From Bacillota bacterium (GTDB taxonomy: Bacteria; Bacillota; Clostridia; Christensenellales; Aristaeellaceae), in the NCBI GenBank assembly GCA_023459275.1, contig JAEWVC010000017.1:1-52676 (forward strand): a stretch of 52,676 bases of DNA, in the 5' to 3' direction. A model generated the notes under the pieces. It worked only from the letters and a program-made list of their open reading frames with translations. It was not told the DNA's origin and did not search any database. Numbering within the stretch: the stretch's first letter is position 1; the number at the start of each line of letters is the position of its first letter. This document shows positions 40,483 to 49,515 of this stretch, piece after piece. The position numbers were made by a program, and so were the translations under genes.

Positions 40483-41565
40483 ATGTTGAAAAAGAGCTTG
40501 TCTGCACTGCTGATGGGCCTTGTTTTGCTTCTGGTTTTTGCAGCCGGGGCGCTGGCGGAAGCATCCTGGGAAACCATGACGTATCCTCCGGAGGGCATTT
40601 CCTTTACGCCTTTGGGGGAGGAAACGGACGTATACCTGATCCATAAGGGGGATGCGGCCGTGTCCGTGCGGGCGCAGCCCAAGGCCGGCGCAAAGGTTGC
40701 GTATACCTGGCGGCGCTTTGCGCTTAGGGCGGAGGCGTATGCCCAGGGGGAAACCTGGCACAAGGTGGCGCTGCCCGGCGGCACGGGGTATGTACAGGCC
40801 GGACTGACGGAAGTGCTGCCCGCGGATAACCGGCCGATGCTTAAGGCATATTTGGGCACCGCGCATCTGGGGTATGTGTACCTTGCCGCGAAGGGGGAGA
40901 CCCCTCTGCTGATGGACTTGTCGCAGGGGGAAAAGCACCACCTGCTGTTGCTGCCCAACGACGGGGAATGGCAGCCTGTGCTGCTTTCCCTGGGGGCGGG
41001 GGAGTACGGACTGAAGGTGTACGAGGCGGGGCTGAACGACGCCCCTGTGCGGCTTTTGTACGAAACCTCCTTTACAGCCGTCAGCGTGCCCGGCGATACG
41101 GTGCTGGCGCTTTATTCCTCCCTGCATACCAACATGCAGGCCAATTTCGTCACCGTTGCGCTGGCGAAATCCCTGTGCCGGAACGCCGAAACCGATCTTC
41201 AAAAGGTAACGCTCCTGTGGGACTGGCTGATGGCCCACGCCTCCTATGACAAAGCGCTGGCCAAAACCATCCAGTTCAGCGAAATCCCGGATTCCGACGC
41301 CTTCATCCGGGGGGAAAAGGGCATCTGCTGCGACTACGCGGCCTTTCTGGCGGTGGGGCTTAGAGCGGTGAACGTTCCCTGCAAGCATGTGTACGGCAAA
41401 AACCTGCGTACCGGAAACAGCCATGCCTGGAACGAGGTATATCTGGACGGAAAATGGGTCATCATCGACGCTACGATGGCCCAGTCACGGGGGCCAAAAA
41501 AATTCCACACCGAAAGTTCTAAAAACTACGGTGCGGAAACGGGAATATGGGACGGGTTTCACTAG
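40483..41565 (+). CDS. Exported transglutaminase-like protein with SH3-like domain
   Basis: 360 residues from the ATG at 40483 (AAAGGA nine bases upstream; the ATG at 40477 is too near). Signal peptide at 1-25 (LLMGLVLLLVFAAGALAEA). An SH3-like segment (AAVSVRAQPKAGAKVAYTWR) is at about 57-112. The transglutaminase core near the C-terminus has the full triad: Cys in KGICCDYAAFLAVGLRA, His in GNSHAWNEVYLDGKW, Asp in VIIDATM. Such secreted enzymes act as cysteine proteases or crosslinkers; which one is unknown. Related in layout to the exported SH3 proteins at 19584 and 42563. Convergent with the YugP-like gene. Confidence 0.9.
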   Translation: MLKKSLSALLMGLVLLLVFAAGALAEASWETMTYPPEGISFTPLGEETDVYLIHKGDAAVSVRAQPKAGAKVAYTWRRFALRAEAYAQGETWHKVALPGGTGYVQAGLTEVLPADNRPMLKAYLGTAHLGYVYLAAKGETPLLMDLSQGEKHHLLLLPNDGEWQPVLLSLGAGEYGLKVYEAGLNDAPVRLLYETSFTAVSVPGDTVLALYSSLHTNMQANFVTVALAKSLCRNAETDLQKVTLLWDWLMAHASYDKALAKTIQFSEIPDSDAFIRGEKGICCDYAAFLAVGLRAVNVPCKHVYGKNLRTGNSHAWNEVYLDGKWVIIDATMAQSRGPKKFHTESSKNYGAETGIWDGFH

Positions 41566-41583
41566 GCCGGAAACAGGCTGATG

Positions 41584-42276
41584 TCAGTTCCTTCTCCTTG
41601 ACAGCATCAAAAGCCGCAAAAGCTGCAAAAGCGCGGTAATGGCGGCGGCCACGTAGGTCAGGGCGGCGGCGTTCAAAACCGCCTTCACCTTGGGGGATTC
41701 CTCCCTGGTGATGTGGCCGCCGGCCTCCAGCATGGCGATGGCCCGGCGGGAGGCGTCGAATTCCACCGGCAGGGTGATGAAGGAGAACAGCACCGTCAGG
41801 GCAAAAACGATGATCCCCGCGAACATCAGCGGTCCCCAATTGGCGATGAGGCCGACCAAAAACAGCGGGAAATACAGTTGGCTGGAGAAGGAGACTACGG
41901 GCACCACGGCGTTGCGCAGCTTCATGGGGCCGTATTCCTCCAACTGCTGCATGGCGTGGCCGGCCTCGTGGGCCGCAATGCCCAGGGCGGCCAGACTGCT
42001 GGAATTGTACACGCCCTCGGACAGGCGCAATACCTCCGTGCGGGGGTCGTAATGGTCGGTGAGCATGCCGCCGGTCTGCTCCACGCGGACGCCGCCGTTC
42101 CTGTTTTCCGTCAGGATGCCCTTGGCCACCTGGCTGGCGGGCAGGCCGCTTTGGGACGGGACCTTGGAATACTTGGCATAGGCGCCTTTTACCCTGGCCT
42201 GCGCCCACAGGCCCAGCAAAAGCCCCGGCAGGATGAACAGCCAGTCGTAGGGCGAAAAGAAAAAGGGAAGATACAC
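41584..42276 (-). CDS. YugP-family zinc metallopeptidase (membrane)
   Basis: 230 residues with a GTG start at 42276, with GAGGAGG eight bases upstream. N-terminal span (YDWLFILPGLLLGLWAQARV), zinc motif AAHEAGHAMQQ (H-E-A-G-H), then two or three further spans (VVPVVSFSSQLYFPLFLVGL, FALTVLFSFITLPVEFDAS, NAAALTYVAAAITALLQLL) and E-F-D-A-S-R-R-A as the third-ligand helix. Full length for the family. Membrane protease of unknown substrate, often seen in Firmicutes. Single gene with its own promoter. Confidence 0.93.
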   Translation of the reverse strand: MYLPFFFSPYDWLFILPGLLLGLWAQARVKGAYAKYSKVPSQSGLPASQVAKGILTENRNGGVRVEQTGGMLTDHYDPRTEVLRLSEGVYNSSSLAALGIAAHEAGHAMQQLEEYGPMKLRNAVVPVVSFSSQLYFPLFLVGLIANWGPLMFAGIIVFALTVLFSFITLPVEFDASRRAIAMLEAGGHITREESPKVKAVLNAAALTYVAAAITALLQLLRLLMLSRRRN

Positions 42277-42339
42277 GGGAAATCCCTCCTCACGGCGTTT
42301 GGCCGGTACTTACGGGTATGGTGAAGAAAATCCAGCATC

Positions 42340-42368
42340 AGCATAGCGCACTTTTGTGAAATCTTCAA
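42340..42368 (-). promoter_or_regulatory. Promoter of the YugP-like gene
   Basis: Minus strand: TTGAAG (42363-42368), 17-base spacer, TATGCT (42340-42345). Confidence 0.5.
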
Positions 42369-42562
42369 GAAGCGTATGTTAAAATGTCCTTTTTCATGCC
42401 CGACGCATGCAAATGAAGCACGCAGAGGCATGGCCTGTGAAATGGACCCGATGCTTGGCAACCGGCACCGCTGCCCTTTTTCCGCATTACGGCCCGGGAT
42501 GGATGCTTTTCCCACCGCCCTTCGTTTGTATGGCATGAGAATCTGGAAGGATGAGAAATTGA

Positions 42563-44299
42563 ATGTACAAAGGCATGAAAAGGGTCGCTGCCTGCCTGCT
42601 GGCTTTGCTGCTGATGGTCTTTGCATTGCCTGCGTTTGCCGAGGATGAACCGCCCCGGATTCCGCCAGGTGATCTTGCCCCCGCGGGCGCGGCCCTGCCG
42701 GGCGAGGGGAAGTACGACGTGTACGCCGGGCCGGGAGAAACCTATCTGCGCCCGGCGGACGGGAAGGCTACGGTATCGGCCAAGGGCTGGGTGCTTACCT
42801 TTGGCACGGAGGACGGCTGGACGCTGATTGCCTATCAGGTGGGGAATGATCAATACCGCTTCGGCTGGATCAAGGGAGAAGCGGCAGCCAAAGAGCTGGC
42901 CTTTGAACGGGTGCCCGCCACCATCCGGTGGGAGCGTCCCCTTACTGACGATTCCCTGGGGAAACAGGCAGAATTGGCATTCTTAAAAGAAGGAACCGCT
43001 GTCACCCGCCTTGCAAAAATGGGCATCTGGGCGTATGTGGAAACGGAGATAGATGGCGTAAAAGCACGGGGCTTCGTGGAAAAGGATGCCCTCCAATACG
43101 CGGACACAGAGATACAATATGAAGACTGCCTGTATCCCATAAGGGAGAACGGGAAATGGGGGTACATGAACTACCGGGGCGAAACCGTGCTTGAACCCCA
43201 ATGGGCCTCCGCCGGAGCATTCCGGGGCGCGGGATACGCGGTGGCCGTAAAATGGATGGACGATGAGGCGGAAGAAAGCATCTACCTGGACGGCATCATC
43301 GACAGGACGGGCGCCTATGTGGTGAAGCCCGAATATCTCTGTTCAGAAGGCCAAGACGGGTATTACTTCGGGGGCAAGGATACGGGCGTCATATGGCTTG
43401 ATTGCGAAAACGAGCCGGACGGCTTTTTTGATGTAGCCAGCGGCTGCTTTTCCGGGAAGATGAATAATACCTATTTTTGCTGGGTGAACGGTGAACGTCT
43501 GATCACCGTTCTTTCACCCTATGAAGAAAGCGAATGGTGGAACTGCGTAGGCTTTGCCGACAGGACCACAGGCAAGCTGGTAATTCCCTATCAATACGCT
43601 ATGGTGGAAGGGACCCATTTTGATGAAGGCTTCGCCTACGTGGAGCGGTACGATCCCAAAACCGAAATCCTCACGCCCTTGATCATTAACGAGCAAAACG
43701 AGGCCCTGCCGCTGCCAAAGGGGATTATTCCCCTGGAGCATCCTTCGTTTTCGGAAGGATTACTGGTTGTAAAGGATACAAAAACGGGGCTGTTCGGCTA
43801 TGCTGATACCGCCGGGAAATTGGTTATCCCCGCTAAATATGAGGAGGAGGAATCCTTTTACAAAGGCATCGCTAAGGTGCGGCTAAATGGCGAAACCCGC
43901 TACATCGACACGGCGGGGCGGTTGGCAGACCCGCCAGGGGAGGACCGCTATCATATAAGGCTGGGCAGCGGTGAGGTAACGCTTTTCTTTGAAGGGTATC
44001 AAAATGCCGATGGCCTCTGCGGCGTTATGGATGGGAACGGGAATATCCTGGTCCCGTTGGAAACCGGATATTATTTTGACGAAAGCTACGATTACGGTTA
44101 TGATATATATTTCAAAGAAGGCCTGCAGGTATTGATAAAGGACGGCAAGTACGGCTTCCTTGACGAAAAGGGGAACGAAGCCATCCCCTTTGTATGGGAC
44201 TATGCCGAGAATTTTGGAAACGGCCTGGCCTGGGTGGTGAAGGATGGCAAAAGGGCCTACATCGATCACAGCGGAAACGTTGTTTGGCAGGAGGAATAG
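42563..44299 (+). CDS. Exported WG-repeat protein with SH3-like N-terminal domain
   Basis: 578 residues. Signal peptide at 1-26 (VAACLLALLLMVFALPAFAE). An SH3-like domain YDVYAGPGETYLRPADGKAT with GWVLTFGTEDGWTLI, very like that of the protein at 19584, then a second SH3-like part (about 125-175). From about 190 on, WG/KWGY-type repeats: GKWGYMNYRGETVLEPQW, GLFGYADTAGKLVIPAKYEE, GKYGFLDEKGNEAIPFVWDY, with the recurring G-x-x-G-[YF]-x-D...G-x-x-[VA]-I-P pattern. WG repeats are thought to make extended beta structures for binding at the cell surface; partner unknown. AAGGA lies 11 bases before the ATG. Role unknown. Confidence 0.9.
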   Translation: MYKGMKRVAACLLALLLMVFALPAFAEDEPPRIPPGDLAPAGAALPGEGKYDVYAGPGETYLRPADGKATVSAKGWVLTFGTEDGWTLIAYQVGNDQYRFGWIKGEAAAKELAFERVPATIRWERPLTDDSLGKQAELAFLKEGTAVTRLAKMGIWAYVETEIDGVKARGFVEKDALQYADTEIQYEDCLYPIRENGKWGYMNYRGETVLEPQWASAGAFRGAGYAVAVKWMDDEAEESIYLDGIIDRTGAYVVKPEYLCSEGQDGYYFGGKDTGVIWLDCENEPDGFFDVASGCFSGKMNNTYFCWVNGERLITVLSPYEESEWWNCVGFADRTTGKLVIPYQYAMVEGTHFDEGFAYVERYDPKTEILTPLIINEQNEALPLPKGIIPLEHPSFSEGLLVVKDTKTGLFGYADTAGKLVIPAKYEEEESFYKGIAKVRLNGETRYIDTAGRLADPPGEDRYHIRLGSGEVTLFFEGYQNADGLCGVMDGNGNILVPLETGYYFDESYDYGYDIYFKEGLQVLIKDGKYGFLDEKGNEAIPFVWDYAENFGNGLAWVVKDGKRAYIDHSGNVVWQEE

Positions 44300-44339
44300 T
44301 GCGGGGAAAGCGATGCCCTATATTTTGGAGGGCGCGGGA

Positions 44340-44368
44340 TTGCATCGGTTTCCAGTATAAGGTATGAT
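44340..44368 (+). promoter_or_regulatory. Promoter of the FecCD permease gene
   Basis: TTGCAT (44340-44345), 17-base spacer, TATGAT (44363-44368), 72 bases before the start codon. No Fur-like palindrome is evident. Confidence 0.6.
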
Positions 44369-44440
44369 GGAAGCATGCGGACCGCCTGAATTGCAAAATG
44401 GCACAGCGATGAAATGCGGATGCTTCCGGAGGAACAAAGG

Positions 44441-45487
44441 ATGAGACAGGCAAGGCCCTTCATCGATAGAAAGCGGCAGGTAGCCCTGGCGGCGGCGGCG
44501 CTGGCACTTTTGGCACCCGTAGCGGTGCTTTTGACGTGCACTGTGGGCAGCGCGGCCATTCCCCTTGGGGACGCGGCCCGGGAGGCGTGGCGCAGGCTGA
44601 ATGGGCTTGCGCCGCTGAACGAGACGTACGCGCTGATCCTTTTCAACATCCGCCTGCCCAGGGCGCTTTTGTCCTATTTGGTGGGGGCGGGGCTTTCCGT
44701 GTGCGGGGCGGTGATGCAGGGGATTTTTCAAAACCCCATGGCCGACCCGCATCTGCTGGGCGTGTCTTCCGGGGCGGCGCTGGGGGCCTCCCTATCGCTG
44801 CTGCTGGGGGCGGGGGCCGGGGTGCTCGGGCTGGGTCTGACATCCATGCTGGCCTTTGCCGGGGGCACGGGGGCGGTGCTCCTGGTGCATATGCTCTCGG
44901 CCCAAAGGGGCAAGGCCTCCCCGGGCAGGCTGCTGCTTTCGGGCATTGCCATGACATCGCTTTTGTCGGCGGCGATTTCCGCCATGATGATCTTTCGGCG
45001 GGACAAGATCGAGCGCATCGTGCAGTGGACCATGGGCAGCTTTGCCAGCGCCACCTGGGAAAAGGTGATCGCCGCGGCGGCCTTCATCCTGCCGCTGTCG
45101 TTTTTGCTTTCCTTTACGGGAAAGATCCTCAACGCCCTGGCCCTGGGGGATGAGCCCGCGGGGAGCCTGGGCATCCCGGTGGAAAGCGCGCGGCGGCTGA
45201 TGCTGCTGGCCTCCACGCTGCTTACGGCGGCGGCGGTGTCGGTAAGCGGCATCATCGGCTTTGTGGGGCTGGTGGTGCCCCATGTGGCCAGGCTGCTGAT
45301 GGGCGGCGATTACCGGGGGCTGCTGCCCCTGTCGTTCCTGACAGGCGGGCTGTTTTTGTGCGCCATGGATACCCTGGCCCGCACCGCGGCCTCCCCGCTG
45401 GAGATGCCGGTGGGCGTATTGACTTCCCTGGTGGGCGGCGTGTTCTTTCTGGTTCTCATGCGCCGCGCGGGGCAGCAGGGCAAATGA
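44441..45487 (+). CDS. FecCD-family iron/cobalamin ABC transporter permease (orphan)
   Basis: 348 residues from the ATG at 44441 (GGAGG eight bases upstream). About ten hydrophobic helices; family marks NIRLPRALLSYLVGAGLSVCGAVMQGIFQNPMADPHLLGVSSGA, GDEPAGSLGIPVESARR and SGIIGFVGLVVPHVARLLMG with DTLARTAASPLEMPVGVLTS. By family the membrane half of a siderophore, haem or cobalamin importer. Its usual partners (binding protein, ATPase) are not next to it: the following gene is an unrelated lipoprotein. They may be elsewhere, or the permease is left from a broken operon. Confidence 0.93.
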   Translation: MRQARPFIDRKRQVALAAAALALLAPVAVLLTCTVGSAAIPLGDAAREAWRRLNGLAPLNETYALILFNIRLPRALLSYLVGAGLSVCGAVMQGIFQNPMADPHLLGVSSGAALGASLSLLLGAGAGVLGLGLTSMLAFAGGTGAVLLVHMLSAQRGKASPGRLLLSGIAMTSLLSAAISAMMIFRRDKIERIVQWTMGSFASATWEKVIAAAAFILPLSFLLSFTGKILNALALGDEPAGSLGIPVESARRLMLLASTLLTAAAVSVSGIIGFVGLVVPHVARLLMGGDYRGLLPLSFLTGGLFLCAMDTLARTAASPLEMPVGVLTSLVGGVFFLVLMRRAGQQGK

Positions 45488-45614
45488 TCCTGAAATCCGT
45501 CTTTCCAACCATTTCATGGGAACAAAGCGCGCGGCTTGTACGTCCTATGTGTGGACGGGCTGATCCCAGCCGGGATATGCGTCCCGATCCGACAGTATCC
45601 ATCAGAAATAGTGC

Positions 45615-45643
45615 TTGCCAAGGTACTTGTGAATCTATACAAT
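45615..45643 (+). promoter_or_regulatory. Promoter of the peptidoglycan-binding lipoprotein gene
   Basis: TTGCCA (45615-45620), 17-base spacer, TACAAT (45638-45643). Confidence 0.7.
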
Positions 45644-45655
45644 AAAAGGGAGGAG

Positions 45656-45688
45656 GCGCGGGGACAGGCTTTCCTGTCCGCCCCGCGC
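45656..45688 (+). promoter_or_regulatory. 5'-UTR hairpin next to the ribosome site
   Basis: GCGCGG plus GGACAGG pairs with CCTGTCC and CCGCGC around a CTTT loop, with a 3-base bulge. It begins at or near the predicted transcript start and ends directly before AAGGAGG. It could stabilise the mRNA 5' end or influence translation. Confidence 0.5.
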
Positions 45689-45705
45689 AAGGAGGGAAGG
45701 CAGCC

Positions 45706-47559
45706 ATGAATACGCAACGGAAACGCAAGGCCGCGCTGGTGGCGCTGCTTTTGGTGACGGCGCTGACAGTGTCCAGCTGCTACATGTCTTCGGGGGATAT
45801 CACCGACGGTTCGAATTTGCCGCTGGGGGGCAGCGACAGCATTCCCTTTGCCACCATGGATGTCACGCCGACGCCCACCCCAACGCCTACCTCCACGCCC
45901 GCCACGGGCGGTGTGGACCAGTTCCAGTTGCCGGAGGGCTGGGGCAGCACCACTGTGCCCACGGCCACCCCTTACCAAAACAACATAAGCCCTACCTCGC
46001 CCCCTGTGCCCACCACGCCGCCATCCACCAAAACGCAGGCGCCCCAGCAGGATGACAGCGTGCTAAAGACGGGCAGCACGGGTGACGCGGTAAAGCAGCT
46101 CCAGCAGAAATTGAAAGAGCTGGGCTACTATACCGGCTCGGTAGACGGCGCCTATGGCGCGGGCACCGCCAACGCGGTGAAGGAATTCCAGCAGGTGAAC
46201 GGCCTGTATACCGATGGCATCGCAGGCGGCAAAACCCAGGAAGCGCTGTACAGCTACTACGCCATCGCCAAATCCAAGAGCAGCGCGACCGCCACTCCCA
46301 GGGTCACCGCGACGGGAAGGCCCACGGCTACCCCCTACTTCAACAGCAATACCTACTTGCGGCTGGGCAACACCGGCAGCGGCGTCCGGCAGATGCAGGC
46401 CCGCCTGATCACCCTGGGCTACCTGGGCGGTACGGCGGACAGCAGCTTTGGAGAGTCCACGGAAGCGGCATTGAAGGCTTTCCAAAAGAAAGCCGGCGTC
46501 TGGACGGACGGCGTTGCCGGGCAGGATACTCTTTCCAAGCTGTACAGTTCCAGCGCGCCCAAGGCCTCCAGCATGGTGGCGACCGTCGGCCTGTCCCTGA
46601 AGGAAGGGATGGACGGCGACGAGGTGCGGGCGCTGCAGCGGCGCTTGAAGGAATTGGGTTACTACGCTGGGGCCATTGACGGAGATTACGGCGCGGGCAC
46701 CAAGACCGCCGTGACCGCTTTCCAGCAGAAGAACGGGCTGACAGCGGATGGCATTGCCGGCACCAGCACCCAAAACAAGCTCTTTGCGGCGGATGTCGTT
46801 AAATCCGACGGCACCGGCACAGGTGCCACGGCCACAGCCGCGCCAGCCGCCGGCACCTCGACGTATACAACGCTTCGGGAGGGTGACAGCGGCGACGCGG
46901 TGAAGAAGCTGCAGACGGAGCTCAAGAAGCTGGGCTACTACACAGGTTCGGTGGATGGCAAGTACGGCAGCGGCACAGTGACGGCAGTGACCTCCTTCCA
47001 GGCGGTGAACGGGCTGACGGCGGACGGCGTGGCCGGCCCCGCCACCCAGCAGCGGCTGTACGGGGACAGCTCCACCAGCAACACAATCTCCGGCTCTTTG
47101 AAGCTGTATGACGAGAGCAGCGGCGTGCGCGACCTGCAGTATGCGCTGTATGAGCTGGGGTATTTCCAGGATGCCATCAGTGGCATCTACGGGGACAGCA
47201 CCTACAACGCTGTGCGGGAATTCCAGATGATCAACGGGCTGACGGTAGACGGGGTGGCAGGCAATGCCACCCTGAATCTGCTTTTCTCCAGTGGTGCCAA
47301 ATCGGTAACCAGCGTGACCGGCACGTATGTGACGCTGCAAAAGGGCAGCGAGGGCGACGAAGTGGTGCAGCTGCAAGCCACCCTGGTGGATCTCGGCTAC
47401 CTGGACGGCAATGTTACCGGCACATTTGACGATGCCACCTTTGCGGCCTTGAAATCCTTCCAACAGTACAACGGGCTGGCTGTGGACGGCATTGCCGGGT
47501 CGACCACTCAGGAGAGGCTGTACTCCGATGCGGCGGTGGCCAACCCCCTCCGGCATTGA
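45706..47559 (+). CDS. Lipoprotein with six peptidoglycan-binding (PG_binding_1) repeats
   Basis: 617 residues. Lipobox TALTVSSC puts a lipidated cysteine near residue 25. A Thr/Pro-rich linker (VTPTPTPTPTSTPATGG) follows, then six repeats of about 65 residues, each of the form G-x-x-G-x-x-V-x-x-L-Q-x-x-L-x-x-L-G-Y...D-G-x-[YF]-G-x-x-T-x-x-A-V-x-x-F-Q-x-x-N-G-L-x-x-D-G-I-A-G (for example LKELGYYTGSVDGAYGAGT). No catalytic domain, so the product is a wall-binding anchor or scaffold. AAGGAGGGAAGG before the ATG. Single-gene unit with promoter and terminator. Confidence 0.93.
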   Translation: MNTQRKRKAALVALLLVTALTVSSCYMSSGDITDGSNLPLGGSDSIPFATMDVTPTPTPTPTSTPATGGVDQFQLPEGWGSTTVPTATPYQNNISPTSPPVPTTPPSTKTQAPQQDDSVLKTGSTGDAVKQLQQKLKELGYYTGSVDGAYGAGTANAVKEFQQVNGLYTDGIAGGKTQEALYSYYAIAKSKSSATATPRVTATGRPTATPYFNSNTYLRLGNTGSGVRQMQARLITLGYLGGTADSSFGESTEAALKAFQKKAGVWTDGVAGQDTLSKLYSSSAPKASSMVATVGLSLKEGMDGDEVRALQRRLKELGYYAGAIDGDYGAGTKTAVTAFQQKNGLTADGIAGTSTQNKLFAADVVKSDGTGTGATATAAPAAGTSTYTTLREGDSGDAVKKLQTELKKLGYYTGSVDGKYGSGTVTAVTSFQAVNGLTADGVAGPATQQRLYGDSSTSNTISGSLKLYDESSGVRDLQYALYELGYFQDAISGIYGDSTYNAVREFQMINGLTVDGVAGNATLNLLFSSGAKSVTSVTGTYVTLQKGSEGDEVVQLQATLVDLGYLDGNVTGTFDDATFAALKSFQQYNGLAVDGIAGSTTQERLYSDAAVANPLRH

Positions 47560-47582
47560 AAGGGTAAAAGCAAGAAGCAGAT

Positions 47583-47619
47583 CCCCGGCGGCACAGGCTT
47601 GCGGGGGTTGCTTTTTTTT
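47583..47619 (+). terminator. Terminator of the peptidoglycan-binding lipoprotein gene
   Basis: CCCCG (47583-47587) with CGGGG (47602-47606), inner GC pairs, then TTGC and eight T. Confidence 0.85.
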
Positions 47620-47670
47620 GTTACAATGTTTTCAAATTAAAGGGAAATTTCGCAAAGGGAGGGATGCTGC

Positions 47671-48177
47671 TTGGATGCGCTGATGACGGCCCGGGCCATT
47701 CTTGCGGAGGAAACGCCCCTGGCCTTTGACTGCGGCAAATGCTGCGGGGCAGCCTGCTGCCAGGGTGGGGAGCAGGACGGGATGCTGCTTTTCCCGGGGG
47801 AGGAGCGGCTGTATGAGAACTGCGGATGGGCGCGGGTCATTCCGGACAGGCTGGGCCTCAAGCTGATCTGCAAGGGTTCCTGCAAAAGGGAGGAGCGGCC
47901 CTTGGCCTGCCGCATATTTCCCCTGGCGATCCGCCTTACAAGGCAGGAGGCGGGAGCCGTAAAGGCGAATATTGTAACAGATGTGCGTGCCTGGCCTGTG
48001 TGCCCCCTGATGCGAAGCGGCAAAAGGGGACTGAAGCCATCCTTTGTGGAGGCGGCGGAGCGGGCGGCCGCGGTATTGCTGACGGAGAATGAGAACCTGG
48101 CGTTTCTTGAAAATCTTTCGCGGGAACTGGATGCCTATCGACGGATGAAGCAGTCTTTTCTATCCGGGAGGGTATGA
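47671..48177 (+). CDS. YkgJ-family cysteine cluster protein
   Basis: 168 residues with a TTG start at 47671, which has GGAGG eight bases upstream (the ATG at 47683 is too far from it). Cysteine clusters CGKCCGAACC and CKGSCKREERPLACRIFP, plus WPVCPLM, fit the YkgJ/zinc- or iron-sulfur-binding family. Function of the family is unresolved. The stop overlaps the ATG of the methyltransferase gene (ATGA at 48174-48177), so the two products may work together. Confidence 0.85.
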   Translation: MDALMTARAILAEETPLAFDCGKCCGAACCQGGEQDGMLLFPGEERLYENCGWARVIPDRLGLKLICKGSCKREERPLACRIFPLAIRLTRQEAGAVKANIVTDVRAWPVCPLMRSGKRGLKPSFVEAAERAAAVLLTENENLAFLENLSRELDAYRRMKQSFLSGRV

Positions 48178-48179
48178 GC

Positions 48180-49439
48180 ATGTGGCGCAAGGGGAATGCC
48201 TGGGTGGAGAGCCACGGTACGGGCGAGGGCGGGCTTCTGCTTTGGGGCGACGCCCCCCGGCAGCGTACGCGCCTGCTGGCTGAGTTTTCTTCCCAGGTGC
48301 AATGCATGTACATTGATCCGCCCTTTTTCACGGGGGATGTGTTCCAGCACCGCATGCGCGTAGGGGAGGAAGGCTGGCGCACGGGCAGGCATCAAATTCT
48401 GCTGCCCGCATACGCGGACAGATTTTCTTCCCGGGAGGAGTACCTTGCCTTCATGCGGGAAACGCTGACCCTGGCCCACGGCTTGCTGCGGGATTCCGGG
48501 GTTTTCTTTTTGCATATCGATTACAGAATGCACGCTTATTTAAAGCTTTTGTGCGACGAGATTTTCGGGGAGAAGAATTTTCTCAACGAGATCGTGTGGG
48601 TATATCAAACCGGAGGCCGGGCCACGAAGCATTTCAGCCGCAAGCACGATATCATCCTGTTTTACGCAAAAAGCGGGGAAAGTTTTTTTGATATCACCAA
48701 GGCCCCCATCAGCCGGGCCGAATGCCGGGACAACCATATGCGCCGCCGGGTGGACGAGCAGGGGAGGCCTTACCGCTCCATTAGGACCAACGGCAAGGAA
48801 TATGTCTATTATGATGACGAGCCGGCCTATCCAAGCGACGTGTGGACGGACGTGAGCCACTTGCAGCAGAAGGACCCCCAGCGGACCGGTTATGACACCC
48901 AGAAGCCCATCCGGCTGCTGGAAAGGGTTCTGCTTACCACCACAAAGCCCGGCGATCTTGCTGCGGACCTGATGTGCGGCACGGGCACCACCCTGGTGGC
49001 CGCGGCCAAGCATGGCCGCCGGTTTTTGGGCATCGACCGGGAGGTCAATGCCGTGGCTATTACGAGGAAACGGCTGCTGGGGGAGGACTTTTTGCTGGAG
49101 TGGCCCTGCCTGGACACAGACGCCGTCTTTGATGCGGACGTGCGTCCGGCGCTGGGATTTTATGAGGTGGCGCTGAAAGCCTTCACCCTGGAAAAGAAGG
49201 TGGAGGCAAGTCTGAAAAAAATCCCGGCCGGCTTTCCCTTAGGCCCCCTGGGCGCGGTGGACCAGTGGTCGGCCGGATATTTGAAAGAGGGCGTATTCGT
49301 GTCCCACGCCCACGCCGCCAGGCTCCGGCAGACCCCGGAGCTTCCGCCCCAGTTGGAGGTGCCCATGCTCACCGGGCAGCTGGCGGTGGAGATCGTGGAT
49401 ATTTTGGGCAGGAAGAGCATCTGGAAGTGGGAAGCGTAG
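48180..49439 (+). CDS. Orphan site-specific DNA methyltransferase (beta-class, N4-C/N6-A type)
   Basis: 419 residues from the ATG at 48180 (GGAGG eight bases upstream; an ATG at 48174 overlaps the previous stop but is too near the ribosome site). Catalytic motif IV DPPF at 46-49 comes before the AdoMet motif DLMCGTGTTLV at about 263, the beta order. VYQTGGRATKHFSRKHDIIL, YDTQKPIRLLERVL and RRFLGIDRE are typical Mod-like segments. The last 115 residues (from DVRPALGFYEVALKAF) are not recognised and could be the target-recognition part. No restriction gene is nearby, so a regulatory or housekeeping methyltransferase is likely. Coupled to the YkgJ gene. Confidence 0.88.
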   Translation: MWRKGNAWVESHGTGEGGLLLWGDAPRQRTRLLAEFSSQVQCMYIDPPFFTGDVFQHRMRVGEEGWRTGRHQILLPAYADRFSSREEYLAFMRETLTLAHGLLRDSGVFFLHIDYRMHAYLKLLCDEIFGEKNFLNEIVWVYQTGGRATKHFSRKHDIILFYAKSGESFFDITKAPISRAECRDNHMRRRVDEQGRPYRSIRTNGKEYVYYDDEPAYPSDVWTDVSHLQQKDPQRTGYDTQKPIRLLERVLLTTTKPGDLAADLMCGTGTTLVAAAKHGRRFLGIDREVNAVAITRKRLLGEDFLLEWPCLDTDAVFDADVRPALGFYEVALKAFTLEKKVEASLKKIPAGFPLGPLGAVDQWSAGYLKEGVFVSHAHAARLRQTPELPPQLEVPMLTGQLAVEIVDILGRKSIWKWEA

Positions 49440-49448
49440 GAAATGCAA

Positions 49449-49490
49449 GAAGCCGCCGTGCGGGAGAATTCTCCACAAAACGGCGGTTTC
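49449..49490. terminator. Hairpin between methyltransferase and ferritin-like genes
   Basis: GAAGCCGCCGT (49449-49459) pairs with ACGGCGGTTTC (49480-49490, one G-T pair); the loop holds GGAGAATTCTCC, a perfect 12-base palindrome. Position between convergent genes suggests two-way termination. Confidence 0.7.
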
Positions 49491-49515
49491 TGATTGAATC
49501 AGCAGAAAAGGAGCA

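Noticed and set aside
46063..47556. 497-residue open frame on the minus strand
   Set aside because: Antisense to the six peptidoglycan-binding repeats; its apparent repeats are only the reverse of those.
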